Shown here: piece after piece, positions 23,502 to 31,136 of the stretch
Numbering within the stretch: position 1 is the first letter of the stretch
Layout of the letters: the number at the start of each line of letters is the position of its first letter
NCBI RefSeq assembly: GCF_003626575.1
Contig: NZ_RBDY01000047.1
Location: forward strand, 1-43,095
Source: Streptomyces radicis
Lineage (GTDB): Bacteria > Actinomycetota > Actinomycetes > Streptomycetales > Streptomycetaceae
DNA: 43,095 bases
Direction of reading: 5' to 3'
Program-made: the position numbers and the translations under genes
The notes under the pieces: model-generated
What the model saw: the letters and a program-made list of their open reading frames with translations, nothing else
What the model was told of the DNA's origin: nothing
The model's database searches: none

Positions 23502-24385
23502 CGGCGTTCCCTGGGGGTGGCCACCAGGCGGGTCGCCACCGCGACCGCCGAGCGCACCGCCGTGTCGAGGTCGCCGCCGGTGGCCAGGGCGGCCGCGAGG
23601 TGTCCGGTGAACGCGTCGCCCGCTCCCGAGGAGTCCACGACCTCGACCCGCTCCGGCACGGGAATGTGCCGGGCGGGCCCTCCGGTGGCGGCGAACGCGC
23701 CGGTGGGGCCCGCGGTCACCACGACGGAGCGGGCCCTGGACGCGAGCATCCTCGCGAGGTCGCGCGCGTCGCGGCCGCCCGCGTCGTCGGGCGCGGCGGC
23801 TCCGGCGAGGGCGGCGGCCTCGCCGAGGTTCACCACGAGGGGGTCGGCCAGCGCGAGGACGTCGTAGGGCATGGGGCGCACGGGGCTGGGGTTGATCAGC
23901 AGCCGTGCGCCCGACCCGCGGCACCAGGCCGCGGCGGCGGCCACGGCGCTCTCGGGGATCTCGAACTGGGCGAGGACCACGGCGGGTCGGAGCCGTTCCA
24001 GGGCGGCGCGCACCGCGTCGGCGGTCAGCAGGGCGTTGGCGAGCGCCGCCACGACGATGGCGTTGTCCTGGGCGAACAGGGTGATCAGGGCCCTGCCGGT
24101 CCGCGTCGCCGAGCCGCGCACCTCGCTCACGTCCACTCCCCTGTGATGGGCGTGCGCGCGGACGCGATCGGCCTCGGGGTCGTCGCCGACGGAGGCGATC
24201 AGCGCGGTCGGCGCCGTGCGGGCGGCGGCCACGGCCTGGTTGAGGCCCTTGCCGCCGACCTCCTCGCCGTACCGCGACGCGAGAACGGTCTCGCCGGGGG
24301 CGGGCGCGGCGTGGACGGACGCGATGAGGTCGATGTTCGCCGAGCCGACGACCGCCACGGCCACTCGGCCGGGCCGGTCAGGCAC
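23498..24385 (-). CDS. rbsK: Ribokinase-family (PfkB) sugar kinase
   Basis: This protein of 295 aa has the PfkB N-terminal signature VVGSANIDLI at 12-21, the substrate loop GGKGLNQA at 44-51 and the C-terminal signature DSSGAGDAFTGH at 251-262 with catalytic Asp257. GGKG and the neighbouring Asn are those of ribokinase rather than fructokinase. It would phosphorylate ribose or another sugar or nucleoside-like compound with ATP in the cytoplasm. GTG 24385 overlaps the upstream gene end by 8 bp. It is the last gene of the LacI-controlled operon, so the sugar is likely released from the imported compound by the upstream enzymes. Confidence 0.88.
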   Translation of the reverse strand: MPDRPGRVAVAVVGSANIDLIASVHAAPAPGETVLASRYGEEVGGKGLNQAVAAARTAPTALIASVGDDPEADRVRAHAHHRGVDVSEVRGSATRTGRALITLFAQDNAIVVAALANALLTADAVRAALERLRPAVVLAQFEIPESAVAAAAAWCRGSGARLLINPSPVRPMPYDVLALADPLVVNLGEAAALAGAAAPDDAGGRDARDLARMLASRARSVVVTAGPTGAFAATGGPARHIPVPERVEVVDSSGAGDAFTGHLAAALATGGDLDTAVRSAVAVATRLVATPRERR

Positions 24386-25124
24386 CGGCGATCCATGACG
24401 CCAACGCCCGCCACAGCGGCGCGTATCCGGGCCACTCCATGAACGGCGGGGGCGCCCAGTGCGGCGACATGTCCGAGGTGAACACGCCCGTGCGGCCCTT
24501 GCCCGCCGTACCCACGGCGATCAGCGGGTCGTCCTTGACCCGCGCGAGCACCTGGGCTCCGGCGCGTTCGCGGGTGCGGTTGTAGCCGAGCAGCGGCGGC
24601 CACTCGGTGCCGACGCCGCCGAGCGCGCCATGGTCGGGCGCCTGCACCAGGACGGGCGCGCCCTCGGGGTGCTCCTCGCGGTCGTCCGTCTCGAGCACCT
24701 CGACGGGAAGGATGTCGCCCAGCGGGCTGGCGGCGTACTTCGCCTTGGCGTCTATGCCGGAGAACGAGAGGTAGCCGCCGACCATCAGCAGCCCGCCGCC
24801 GTCGATGACGTAGTCGCGGATCCGTTCCAGCTTGTTGGGCTCGGACTCGCTGCGGCCGAAGACCGCCCGGCTGAGCAGGAACGTGTTGGCGCCGACGTCG
24901 CTGATGACGACGAGGTCGTGGTCGGCCAACTCCGCGGCCGACGAGGGGAAACGCGCCTCGATGGTGTGCGCGGGGAGGTGGGTGACCTGCCAGCCGTCGC
25001 TCTCCAGCGCGGCGCGGAACTCCTGGCCGCCCTCCACGTACTCGGTGGTGGTGAAGGAGTCGAAGCCCTTCTGGTGGATCATGTGAGTCGTCCAGGACTC
25101 GCCGAGCAGGAGTGCTTTCTTCAC
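24378..25124 (-). CDS. Glutamine amidotransferase-like (ThuA/GATase1-like) protein
   Basis: This protein of 248 aa starts at GTG 25124, with GAGG upstream. The sequence KKALLLGESWTTHMIHQKGF, then DLVVISDVGANTFLL and a central GGGLLMVGGYLSFSG, have the Rossmann-like pattern of class I amidotransferase-like proteins annotated beside sugar catabolic genes. The nucleophile Cys of true glutamine amidotransferases is absent at the elbow (GGYLSF), so it is unlikely to use glutamine. It probably acts as a hydrolase or isomerase-like accessory enzyme or as a binding protein. It lies between the MBL-fold gene (16-bp gap) and the kinase gene (8-bp overlap). The reaction is unknown. Confidence 0.7.
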   Translation of the reverse strand: MKKALLLGESWTTHMIHQKGFDSFTTTEYVEGGQEFRAALESDGWQVTHLPAHTIEARFPSSAAELADHDLVVISDVGANTFLLSRAVFGRSESEPNKLERIRDYVIDGGGLLMVGGYLSFSGIDAKAKYAASPLGDILPVEVLETDDREEHPEGAPVLVQAPDHGALGGVGTEWPPLLGYNRTRERAGAQVLARVKDDPLIAVGTAGKGRTGVFTSDMSPHWAPPPFMEWPGYAPLWRALASWIAGA

Positions 25125-25140
25125 GGTGGTGCCTCGTTCC

Positions 25141-25965
25141 TCAGCCGACGGTTCCGCTCGGGTGTTCCTCGAGGAACTGCCAGTCGTGTTCGGGGATGAT
25201 GATGTCGGCCTCCTCGTGCAGCCGGTCGTAGCCGGCCATCAGCTCCGGCAGGTTCCAGAAGGAGCCCATCGGCCAGTTCAGTTCGAGGTTCCGGTAGTTG
25301 TACATGACGTCGCTCGTCAGGCAGACGACGCCGACGTCGGTGGTCACCATGACGACCATGCAGCCGGGCGTGTGCCCGCCGATCTTCACCAGCCGCACGG
25401 CCGGGTCGAGCGCGTGGTCGCCGTCGATGACGAGGAGCCGGTCGCGCACGGCGTCGATCTTGTAGGCGTACTCGGGGTAGTAGAACATGCAGAAGTGCGG
25501 CGGGTGTTGGGCCTGCGGAAGCTCGTCCCGCTGCACGACGAAGCGGGCGTTGGGGAAGAGCTCGTTGTTGCCGATGTGGTCGAAGTGCAGGTGGGTCAGC
25601 ACCACGACGTCCACGTCATCGGGCCTGACGCCGTGCCTGGCCAGGCCCGCCACCAGGTCCTGGTCCCGGGTGCGCGAGGCGACGAAGTCCACCCCGTAGC
25701 GGCTCTGCATCGCGGAGACCTCGTCGATGTCACCGAGCCCGGTGTCGATGAGGATGGTCTCCTCCGTGCCCTCGATGAGCCACACCGGGACCGGCACCAT
25801 GACGCCCGCGTGCACCGAGCCGTCCCTGCGGACGATGTCGTCGCGGAAGCCGAACGGCAGGCGGCGCTCGTGCGGAACGTCGGGGTGCGCGCCCGAGTTG
25901 AGCAGGGACACCGGCAGTGAGCTCTCCAGCTCGCCGGTGACGATGTGATGGATCCTCACGCCCAT
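25141..25965 (-). CDS. Metallo-beta-lactamase-fold hydrolase (lactonase-like)
   Basis: This protein of 274 aa has the zinc motif HLHFDH at 125-130, further ligands His198 in GGHTPG and Asp219, and a C-terminal His in IIPEHDWQF. The pattern matches the N-acyl homoserine lactonase / AttM-like branch of MBL-fold enzymes, which open lactone rings. ATG 25965 follows AAGGAAGG. In this operon it may open a lactone formed from the imported compound rather than quench a quorum signal. It is cytoplasmic, with no signal peptide. Confidence 0.82.
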   Translation of the reverse strand: MGVRIHHIVTGELESSLPVSLLNSGAHPDVPHERRLPFGFRDDIVRRDGSVHAGVMVPVPVWLIEGTEETILIDTGLGDIDEVSAMQSRYGVDFVASRTRDQDLVAGLARHGVRPDDVDVVVLTHLHFDHIGNNELFPNARFVVQRDELPQAQHPPHFCMFYYPEYAYKIDAVRDRLLVIDGDHALDPAVRLVKIGGHTPGCMVVMVTTDVGVVCLTSDVMYNYRNLELNWPMGSFWNLPELMAGYDRLHEEADIIIPEHDWQFLEEHPSGTVG

Positions 25966-26002
25966 CGTCGCTGTCCTTCCTTGGTCGGTGGTCCTTGCGG
26001 GG

Positions 26003-27118
26003 TCAGTAGTCCGTCTGGTCAGCCCCGTACGTGTCGACGTACGCCTGCCACACCTGGGGCATCAGGAAGTTGGTCTCGGCGTCGACGGCCGCGGGGATGG
26101 CGTCGGTCTCCACGAGGTAGGCGTTGTCGCTGTCCCATGTGGTCTTCCAGTAGGAGACCCCCTGCTCGTCGAGGATCATCTCCTCGGCGGCGGCGGCGTT
26201 CGGGGCGTAGAGCTCGATGTTCTGCCAGTACTCCGCGAAGCCCTCGACGGTGAGCCCGGCGGCGGTCTCCTCGTTGAGCCGGTCCGTGATCGTCGTGGCG
26301 CACGCCTCGGTCTCGGCGTCGCAGTAGCGGATGATGCGGTGCATGACGTCGATGAACGCCAGCAGCGCGTCCTCCTCGTCCGTCGCGAACGACCGTGTGG
26401 TGACCGCGCCGTTGATGGGGGGCGCCGCCAGGTCGGGGCCCGAGAGCCCGATCTCCATGCCCTCTTCGAGCGCCCTGCCGCGCTGCGGCACCCCGCCGAG
26501 GTAGGCGTCCCCCGAGCCGGAGAGGAACGCGGCGAGTCCGGCGTCGGGGTCCATGTCGAGGAAGGTCACGTCGCCCTCGTCCATCCCCACGGAGGCGAGC
26601 GCGTCGTTGATCTGCTTGCCCATGTCGGTGGAGAGCGTGGTCACGATGGTCTTGCCGGCCAGCGACTCGATCACCTCGGTGCGGGCCTCGTCGTGGTCGC
26701 CGACCCGATCCTCCACCGTGTCGATCGTCTCGAGGCCGCCGTCGGGGCGGATCATGAGCGCCGAGCCCTCGGTGAAGGGGTTCCAGCCGTAGGCGTAGAC
26801 GACCTCGGGGTCCGCGTTGGCGACGGAGACCACGCCCGTGGTGTTGTTGACGGCTATGTCCACGTCGCCCGAGATGAGGGCGGGCATGGCCGCGTTCCAG
26901 GCGAGGGAGCGGAGGTTGACGTTCAGGCCCGCCTCCTCGAACCAGCCCTTCTCCTGGCCGATGATCGGCAGGTAGGTGTCCTGGAACGGGGAGATTCCCA
27001 CGTCGATCGTCGTCAGGCCGTCCTCGGAGGCGCTCTCGTCGTCGGATGAGCCGCAGCCGGAGAGTGCCACCACCAGTGCCAGGGCGGGGAGCGCCGCGGC
27101 GATGCTCGTCTTTCTCAT
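26003..27118 (-). CDS. ABC transporter substrate-binding lipoprotein (NMT1/SsuA-like)
   Basis: This protein of 371 aa starts at ATG 27118 with GAGGA upstream. Its lipoprotein signal peptide ends in a lipobox, LSGC with lipidated Cys22, followed by an acidic-serine spacer. The mature part begins IDVGISPFQDTYLPIIGQEKGWFEEAGLNV, the start typical of NMT1/THI5- and SsuA/TauA-like binding proteins for aromatic, pyrimidine or sulfonate ligands. It works with the permease and ATPase encoded just upstream on the same strand. The ligand cannot be told from the sequence; sulfonate genes are not present nearby. Confidence 0.87.
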   Translation of the reverse strand: MRKTSIAAALPALALVVALSGCGSSDDESASEDGLTTIDVGISPFQDTYLPIIGQEKGWFEEAGLNVNLRSLAWNAAMPALISGDVDIAVNNTTGVVSVANADPEVVYAYGWNPFTEGSALMIRPDGGLETIDTVEDRVGDHDEARTEVIESLAGKTIVTTLSTDMGKQINDALASVGMDEGDVTFLDMDPDAGLAAFLSGSGDAYLGGVPQRGRALEEGMEIGLSGPDLAAPPINGAVTTRSFATDEEDALLAFIDVMHRIIRYCDAETEACATTITDRLNEETAAGLTVEGFAEYWQNIELYAPNAAAAEEMILDEQGVSYWKTTWDSDNAYLVETDAIPAAVDAETNFLMPQVWQAYVDTYGADQTDY

Positions 27119-27185
27119 GATGTGTCCTCGTGTCTTGGGGAATGTGTCGTATGGGCTGCGCTCCCGAGCGCGGTGGGGGTGGGGG

Positions 27186-28061
27186 TCAGCGGTTGGCCGA
27201 CCAGCGGGTGACATGGGCGCTGATCCGGGAGATCAGCAGGTCGAGCGCCACGGCGAGGATCGCGATCACGATCGTGCCGAGCAGGACGACGGAGGTGTTG
27301 AGCGTGCGGCTCGCGCTCATGATGAGGCGGCCGATGCCCTCGTCGGCCCCCTGGAACTCGGCGGCCACGACCACGGCGAACGCCAGGGCGCTGCCGATGC
27401 GGAAGCCCGAGAGGATCTCCGGCACGATGGCCGGAAGCACGACCGTCCGGTAGACCTGGTTGCGGCTGGCGCCGAGCGAGCGCGCGGCCTGGACGTAGAC
27501 GGGGGAGACGTTGCCGCAGGCGACCGTCGTGTTGACGACCATCACCATGAAGCAGGCCAGCGCGCCCAGGAAGATCTTGCCGTTGTCGCCGATGCCGAAC
27601 CACAGGATGACGAACGGGATGAGGGCGACCGGGGGCACCGGCCTGACCGCCTCGATGACGGGGTTGAGCACATGGAAGAGCCAGCGCGCCCTGGCCATCA
27701 GCAGGCCCACGCCGACCCCGAGCGCCGACCCGCTGATCCAGGAGACGAGGACCCGCCACAGGGTCGCGCGGGCGTCGTCGAGCAGCTGGGTGTCGAGCGT
27801 GGTGACGGCCTCCCAGAGGGATTCGGGCGTCGGGAAGTAGAGCGGGTCGATCGTCTCGGTCCCGCTGGTGAGCACCCACCACAGGACGAGCAGGACGAGC
27901 ACCACGAGGGCGCTGAGCGGGCGGCCGAGGTCGCGGCGGCGGCGTTCGGTGCCGGAGAGGTCGGTGGTGGGGAGCTCGGTGGCGGGGACGAGGGGGTCGG
28001 TGGGAGCCGGTGGGCCGATGTCCACGGAGGACGCCGGGCCCGACGTCTCACGCTGCGTCAT
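27186..28061 (-). CDS. ABC transporter permease (SsuC/TauC-like)
   Basis: This protein of 291 aa has a long polar N-terminus (about 48 residues), then six predicted membrane helices starting with LSALVVLVLLVLWWVLTSG. The EAA-type loop is AARSLGASRNQVYRTVVLPA with the conserved Gly, as in SsuC/TauC permeases that pair with NMT1-type binding proteins. The start overlaps the ATPase gene end by 14 bp. It forms the membrane channel of the importer; as usual for this family a homodimer is expected since only one permease gene is present. Confidence 0.9.
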   Translation of the reverse strand: MTQRETSGPASSVDIGPPAPTDPLVPATELPTTDLSGTERRRRDLGRPLSALVVLVLLVLWWVLTSGTETIDPLYFPTPESLWEAVTTLDTQLLDDARATLWRVLVSWISGSALGVGVGLLMARARWLFHVLNPVIEAVRPVPPVALIPFVILWFGIGDNGKIFLGALACFMVMVVNTTVACGNVSPVYVQAARSLGASRNQVYRTVVLPAIVPEILSGFRIGSALAFAVVVAAEFQGADEGIGRLIMSASRTLNTSVVLLGTIVIAILAVALDLLISRISAHVTRWSANR

Positions 28062-28818
28062 CGTGAACCTCCCTGAGGGTGTGGGCTATCTCGTTGCGGA
28101 GCGCCTGGAACTCAGGCCCCGCCCTGAGGTCGAGGTCGCGGTCGGCGCCGAAGGGCACGTCGACGACGCTGTGCACCCGCGCGGGCCTCGGCGTCATCAC
28201 GACGACGCGGTCGCCGAGGAAGAGGGCCTCCTCGATGTCGTGGGTGACGAAGACGATGGTCTTCGGCTCGGCGCGCACGACGCCTTGGAGGGCGAGCCAC
28301 ATCGCCTCCTTGGTGAAGAGGTCGAGGGCGCCGAAGGGCTCGTCGAGGAGCAGGACCTCGGGCCCGCTGGCGTAGGCGCGGGCCAGGTCGACGCGCTTGC
28401 GCATCCCGCCCGAGAGCTCCTTGGGATAGGCCGAGCGGAACTCCGCGAGCCCGACGAGGTCGAGGTAGCGCTCCGCGCGCTCGGCCCTCTCGCGCCTGCC
28501 GAGGCCCTGGACCCGCATGCCGTAGCCGACGTTGTCGCCGACGTTCAGCCAGGGGAAGACCGCGTCGGCCTGGAACACCACGGCCCGGTCGGCGCCCGGG
28601 CCCGCGACCTCGCGCGACCCGACGGTGATGGTGCCTGACGTCGGCCCGATGAACCCGGCGATCAGGTTGAGCAGGGTCGTCTTGCCGCAGCCGCTCGGGC
28701 CGACGACGCAGACGATCTCGTTCGTGGCGACGGCGAGGCTCGTCTCGTTCAGCGCGACCGTGCGCTTGCGAGCCGTCGTGAACACCTTCGAGACACGGTC
28801 GATGGAGATGTCAGCCAC
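28048..28818 (-). CDS. ABC transporter ATP-binding protein (SsuB/TauB-like)
   Basis: This protein of 256 aa has Walker A GPSGCGKT at 40-47, the Q loop in VVFQADAVFPW, signature LSGGM at 135-139 and Walker B LLLDEP at 156-161, followed by FGALD and VTHDIEEAL with the switch His. The VFPWLNVGDNVGYG region is typical of nitrate/sulfonate/NMT1-type importers. GTG 28818 overlaps the end of the LacI gene by 8 bp. It energises the importer formed with the two following genes. Confidence 0.92.
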   Translation of the reverse strand: MADISIDRVSKVFTTARKRTVALNETSLAVATNEIVCVVGPSGCGKTTLLNLIAGFIGPTSGTITVGSREVAGPGADRAVVFQADAVFPWLNVGDNVGYGMRVQGLGRRERAERAERYLDLVGLAEFRSAYPKELSGGMRKRVDLARAYASGPEVLLLDEPFGALDLFTKEAMWLALQGVVRAEPKTIVFVTHDIEEALFLGDRVVVMTPRPARVHSVVDVPFGADRDLDLRAGPEFQALRNEIAHTLREVHDDAA

Positions 28819-29854
28819 GGCTGTCCGCCTTTCGTTGTGCCGCGGGGGGAGGCGCGGTCGACTGCCGCACGGTGAGGGAGACCGGAAGGACGTGCCGCCC
28901 CGGCCTGTCCTTCGGCCCCGCCGGCTCGTCGTCGAGCGCGGCGATGAGCGCGTGGGTGGCGCGGCGCCCCAGCTCGTCCACGTCCTGGCGGACGGTGGTC
29001 AGGCGGGGGTGCGCGTAACGCCCGGCCGGGATGTCGTCGAAGCCGACGACCGACACCCGGCCCGGGACGTCGATCCCGGCGCGCTGGAGCTCGCCGATCG
29101 CGCCGAAGGCCATCAGGTCGTTGACCGCGAAGACGGCGGTGGGCCCTTCGCCGCCGAACGCCTCGGCGTGCCGGGCGATCGCCTCGCGGCCGCCCTCCTC
29201 GGTGAACGCCCCCGAGGCGATCACCGGGGTCTCGGCCCCTTCGGCGACCCAGCTCTCCCTGAACCCCTCCACGCGCAGGTCGCTGCTCACCAGGCCGCCG
29301 TCGGCGGCGATCACCAGCGCCCTGCGGTGTCCGAGTCCGAGCAGGTGCTCGGCGGCGAGCCGCCCGCCGTTGAGGTTGTCGGAGACGAACGAGGGGGCGA
29401 TCGCGCCCGGCACCTCCTCGTCCACGAGCACGAGCGGCAGGTCGCCCAGGAGCGCCCCGAGCTGGGAGTTGGTGGGGGGCGCGCCCGCGGCGTAGATCAG
29501 GCCGTCCACCGCGCGTGAGCGGATCATGGCGAGGTGGTCGACCTCGCGCGTGTGGTCGAAGCCGGTGGTGCAGAGGATGACGTTGTAGCCGTGGCCGATC
29601 GCGGTGGCCTCCACGCCGTGCGTGAGGTCGGCGAAGAAGCTGTTGCGGATGTCGGGGACGATCAGCCCGAGCAGGCGGGTCCGGCCGATGGCGAGGTTCT
29701 GGGCGGAGCGGCTCGGCACATAGCCGAGCTCCTGCATCGCGCTCTCCACGCGGGCGCGCACCCGGTCGCTCACCTTGCGCTTGCCGCTGAGCGCGTGGGA
29801 CACCGTCGTCGGGCTCACGCCCGCCCGCGCCGCGACATCGGCTATCGAGACCAT
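28811..29854 (-). CDS. LacI-family transcriptional regulator
   Basis: This protein of 347 aa has an N-terminal LacI DNA-binding region with helix-turn-helix at residues 3-22 (SIADVAARAGVSPTTVSHAL) and hinge helix SRSAQNLAIGRT. A periplasmic-binding-protein-like sensor domain follows, LLGLIVPDIRNSFFADLTHG onward. ATG 29854 starts exactly at the canonical MVSIADVA sequence. It is the first gene of the seven-gene operon and probably represses it by binding the two overlapping palindromes at its own start point (29896-29923), with the imported compound or its catabolite as inducer. Confidence 0.93.
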   Translation of the reverse strand: MVSIADVAARAGVSPTTVSHALSGKRKVSDRVRARVESAMQELGYVPSRSAQNLAIGRTRLLGLIVPDIRNSFFADLTHGVEATAIGHGYNVILCTTGFDHTREVDHLAMIRSRAVDGLIYAAGAPPTNSQLGALLGDLPLVLVDEEVPGAIAPSFVSDNLNGGRLAAEHLLGLGHRRALVIAADGGLVSSDLRVEGFRESWVAEGAETPVIASGAFTEEGGREAIARHAEAFGGEGPTAVFAVNDLMAFGAIGELQRAGIDVPGRVSVVGFDDIPAGRYAHPRLTTVRQDVDELGRRATHALIAALDDEPAGPKDRPGRHVLPVSLTVRQSTAPPPAAQRKADSRG

Positions 29855-29895
29855 GGCCTGGGGTTTCTCCTTGTCCACCTGACACGTTGGGTGAT

Positions 29896-29955
29896 GCAAA
29901 GCACTTTGCCAAAGCGCTTTGGCGTCACGGTACGCCTCGATCGGGTCGCTGCCAA
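29896..29955 (-). promoter_or_regulatory. Promoter and two overlapping LacI-type operators
   Basis: On the minus strand a -35 TTGGCA (29955-29950) and a -10 TACCGT (29932-29927) are separated by 17 bp. Just downstream lies a perfect 16-bp palindrome, GCCAAAGCGCTTTGGC (29908-29923), whose centre carries the CG pair typical of LacI-family sites. A second, slightly degenerate palindrome, GCAAAGCACTTTGC (29896-29909), overlaps its end; the centres are 13 bp apart. The expected transcription start near 29920 falls inside the first operator. Confidence 0.85.
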
Positions 29956-30085
29956 GAGGCGAAACACGCTGGTTACAGGACCGGCCCGGCGCGGTGCCCC
30001 GGGGCGGCCCGTGTCAGGGGGCCGACGAGGCGGCGGAAGCGCCGGGGGCCGCGTCGACGGCCTCGCGACCACCCGGCTCGCGCGG

Positions 30086-30964
30086 CTACCCGCGTCGGGT
30101 GCGGGGCGTCGGGTGGAGCCCGAAGAAGTCCTGGTAGAGCTCGAGTTGGGCCTCCAGCATGTGGCTGCCGCGGTGCGTGCGCAGCCCGACCCCGGCCGCG
30201 ACGCGCAGCAGCGCCGTGTCCGCGGGGGTCATCACGACGTCCGCCACCAGCGCGCCGGGGGGCAGCGCCGCGGGCCTGAAGGGCAGCGGGTCGCCGGGGC
30301 GCAGGCCCAACGGGGTGGCGTTGACCGCCAGATCGGCGCCGGTGAGCAGCGGCTCGGCCGCGCCGGTGACCCGGCCCGGCCAGTGGCGCGCCAGACGCCC
30401 TGTGAGGGCGTCGAGCCGGCCGGGGTCCGGGTCCCACACCGACAGGTGCGCCACCCCGGCGTCGAGCAGCGCCACCGCGATCGCGGCGCCCGCGCCGCCC
30501 GCCCCGGCCAGGGCGGCGCGCCACCCCGTGGGGTCGTACCCGGCGCGGCGCAGTCCCCGGACGAAGCCCGCGCCGTCGAAGTTGTCGCCTTCCCATGCGC
30601 CGTCGGGGCCGCGCCGCAGGGCGTTGACGCCGCCGATCAGCTCGGCCGCCCGGCTCCTGCGCGCCGCCAGCCGCCCGGCGGCGAACTTGTGCGGCACAGT
30701 GACCAGCAGCCCGTCCAGGTTGGCGATGCCGTGCAGCCCGTGGACCACGTCCGCCAGGCGCCCCGCGGGCACCCGCACGGGGAACAGCACGGCGTTCAGC
30801 CCGAGTCCGGCGAAGAGCGGGTTGAGCAGCGCGGGGGCCCTGACCTGGGCGACGGGGTCACCGAGCACCGCGAACAGGCGGGTCGAGCCGTCGATGGCGA
30901 CCGGCGCGTGGCCGGTCCTGGCACCTGGGGCGTCGGGAACGCCGGGAGGGAGCAACTCGGTCAT
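30086..30964 (-). CDS. Shikimate / aminoshikimate dehydrogenase family protein (RifI-like)
   Basis: This protein of 292 aa has the AroE fold: LLVTVPHK with catalytic Lys93, Asn114 in GGVNAL, Asp130 in NFDGAGFV (canonical NTDG) and NADP loop GAGGAGAA at 154-161. The N-terminal SKS substrate motif of AroE is replaced by GDPVAQVRAP (35-44), so both carboxylate-binding serines are missing. Together with the DAHP synthase gene that diverges from it and the RifF-type amide synthase further on, this suggests the RifI role of handling aminoquinate/aminoshikimate in 3-amino-5-hydroxybenzoate supply. A quinate or other polyol dehydrogenase remains possible. ATG 30964 is chosen because the conserved fold begins about 30 residues later. 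Confidence 0.75.
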   Translation of the reverse strand: MTELLPPGVPDAPGARTGHAPVAIDGSTRLFAVLGDPVAQVRAPALLNPLFAGLGLNAVLFPVRVPAGRLADVVHGLHGIANLDGLLVTVPHKFAAGRLAARRSRAAELIGGVNALRRGPDGAWEGDNFDGAGFVRGLRRAGYDPTGWRAALAGAGGAGAAIAVALLDAGVAHLSVWDPDPGRLDALTGRLARHWPGRVTGAAEPLLTGADLAVNATPLGLRPGDPLPFRPAALPPGALVADVVMTPADTALLRVAAGVGLRTHRGSHMLEAQLELYQDFFGLHPTPRTRRG

Positions 30965-31136
30965 GGACGCGTTGTAGCAAAGAACTCCCCGGCCTGGCCC
31001 GTGCGGACCCGCCCCGCGTTCCGGACCGGGGTGGCACAGGGGGGTGTCCAAGGGGGGCCGGGGGCATTCGGCGGAAGGCCCGTGGATTACTGGTGGATTG
31101 GCGGGGAGTTGTCGCCGTTCCCCTACCGTGAACGAC
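30965..31136. promoter_or_regulatory. Divergent promoter region between dehydrogenase and DAHP synthase genes
   Basis: This 172-bp gap lies between two divergently read genes and must hold both promoters. On the plus strand TTGGCG at 31098-31103 and TACCGT at 31124-31129 are spaced 20 bp, longer than ideal. If this -10 is used, transcription would start within a few bases of the ATG at 31137. No clear ribosome-binding site precedes that ATG, so a leaderless transcript is possible. No palindromic operator stood out. Confidence 0.35.

Noticed and set aside
22272..23924. Minus-strand open frame covering the peptidase and part of the kinase gene
   Set aside because: Shadow of the subtilisin-like gene; Arg/Gly/Ala-rich with no recognisable motif.
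25141..25965. Quorum-quenching lactonase as a dedicated defence gene
   Set aside because: It is embedded by tight spacing in a transporter and kinase operon with its own LacI regulator, so a catabolic role is more likely; the motif alone does not show acyl-homoserine lactone specificity.
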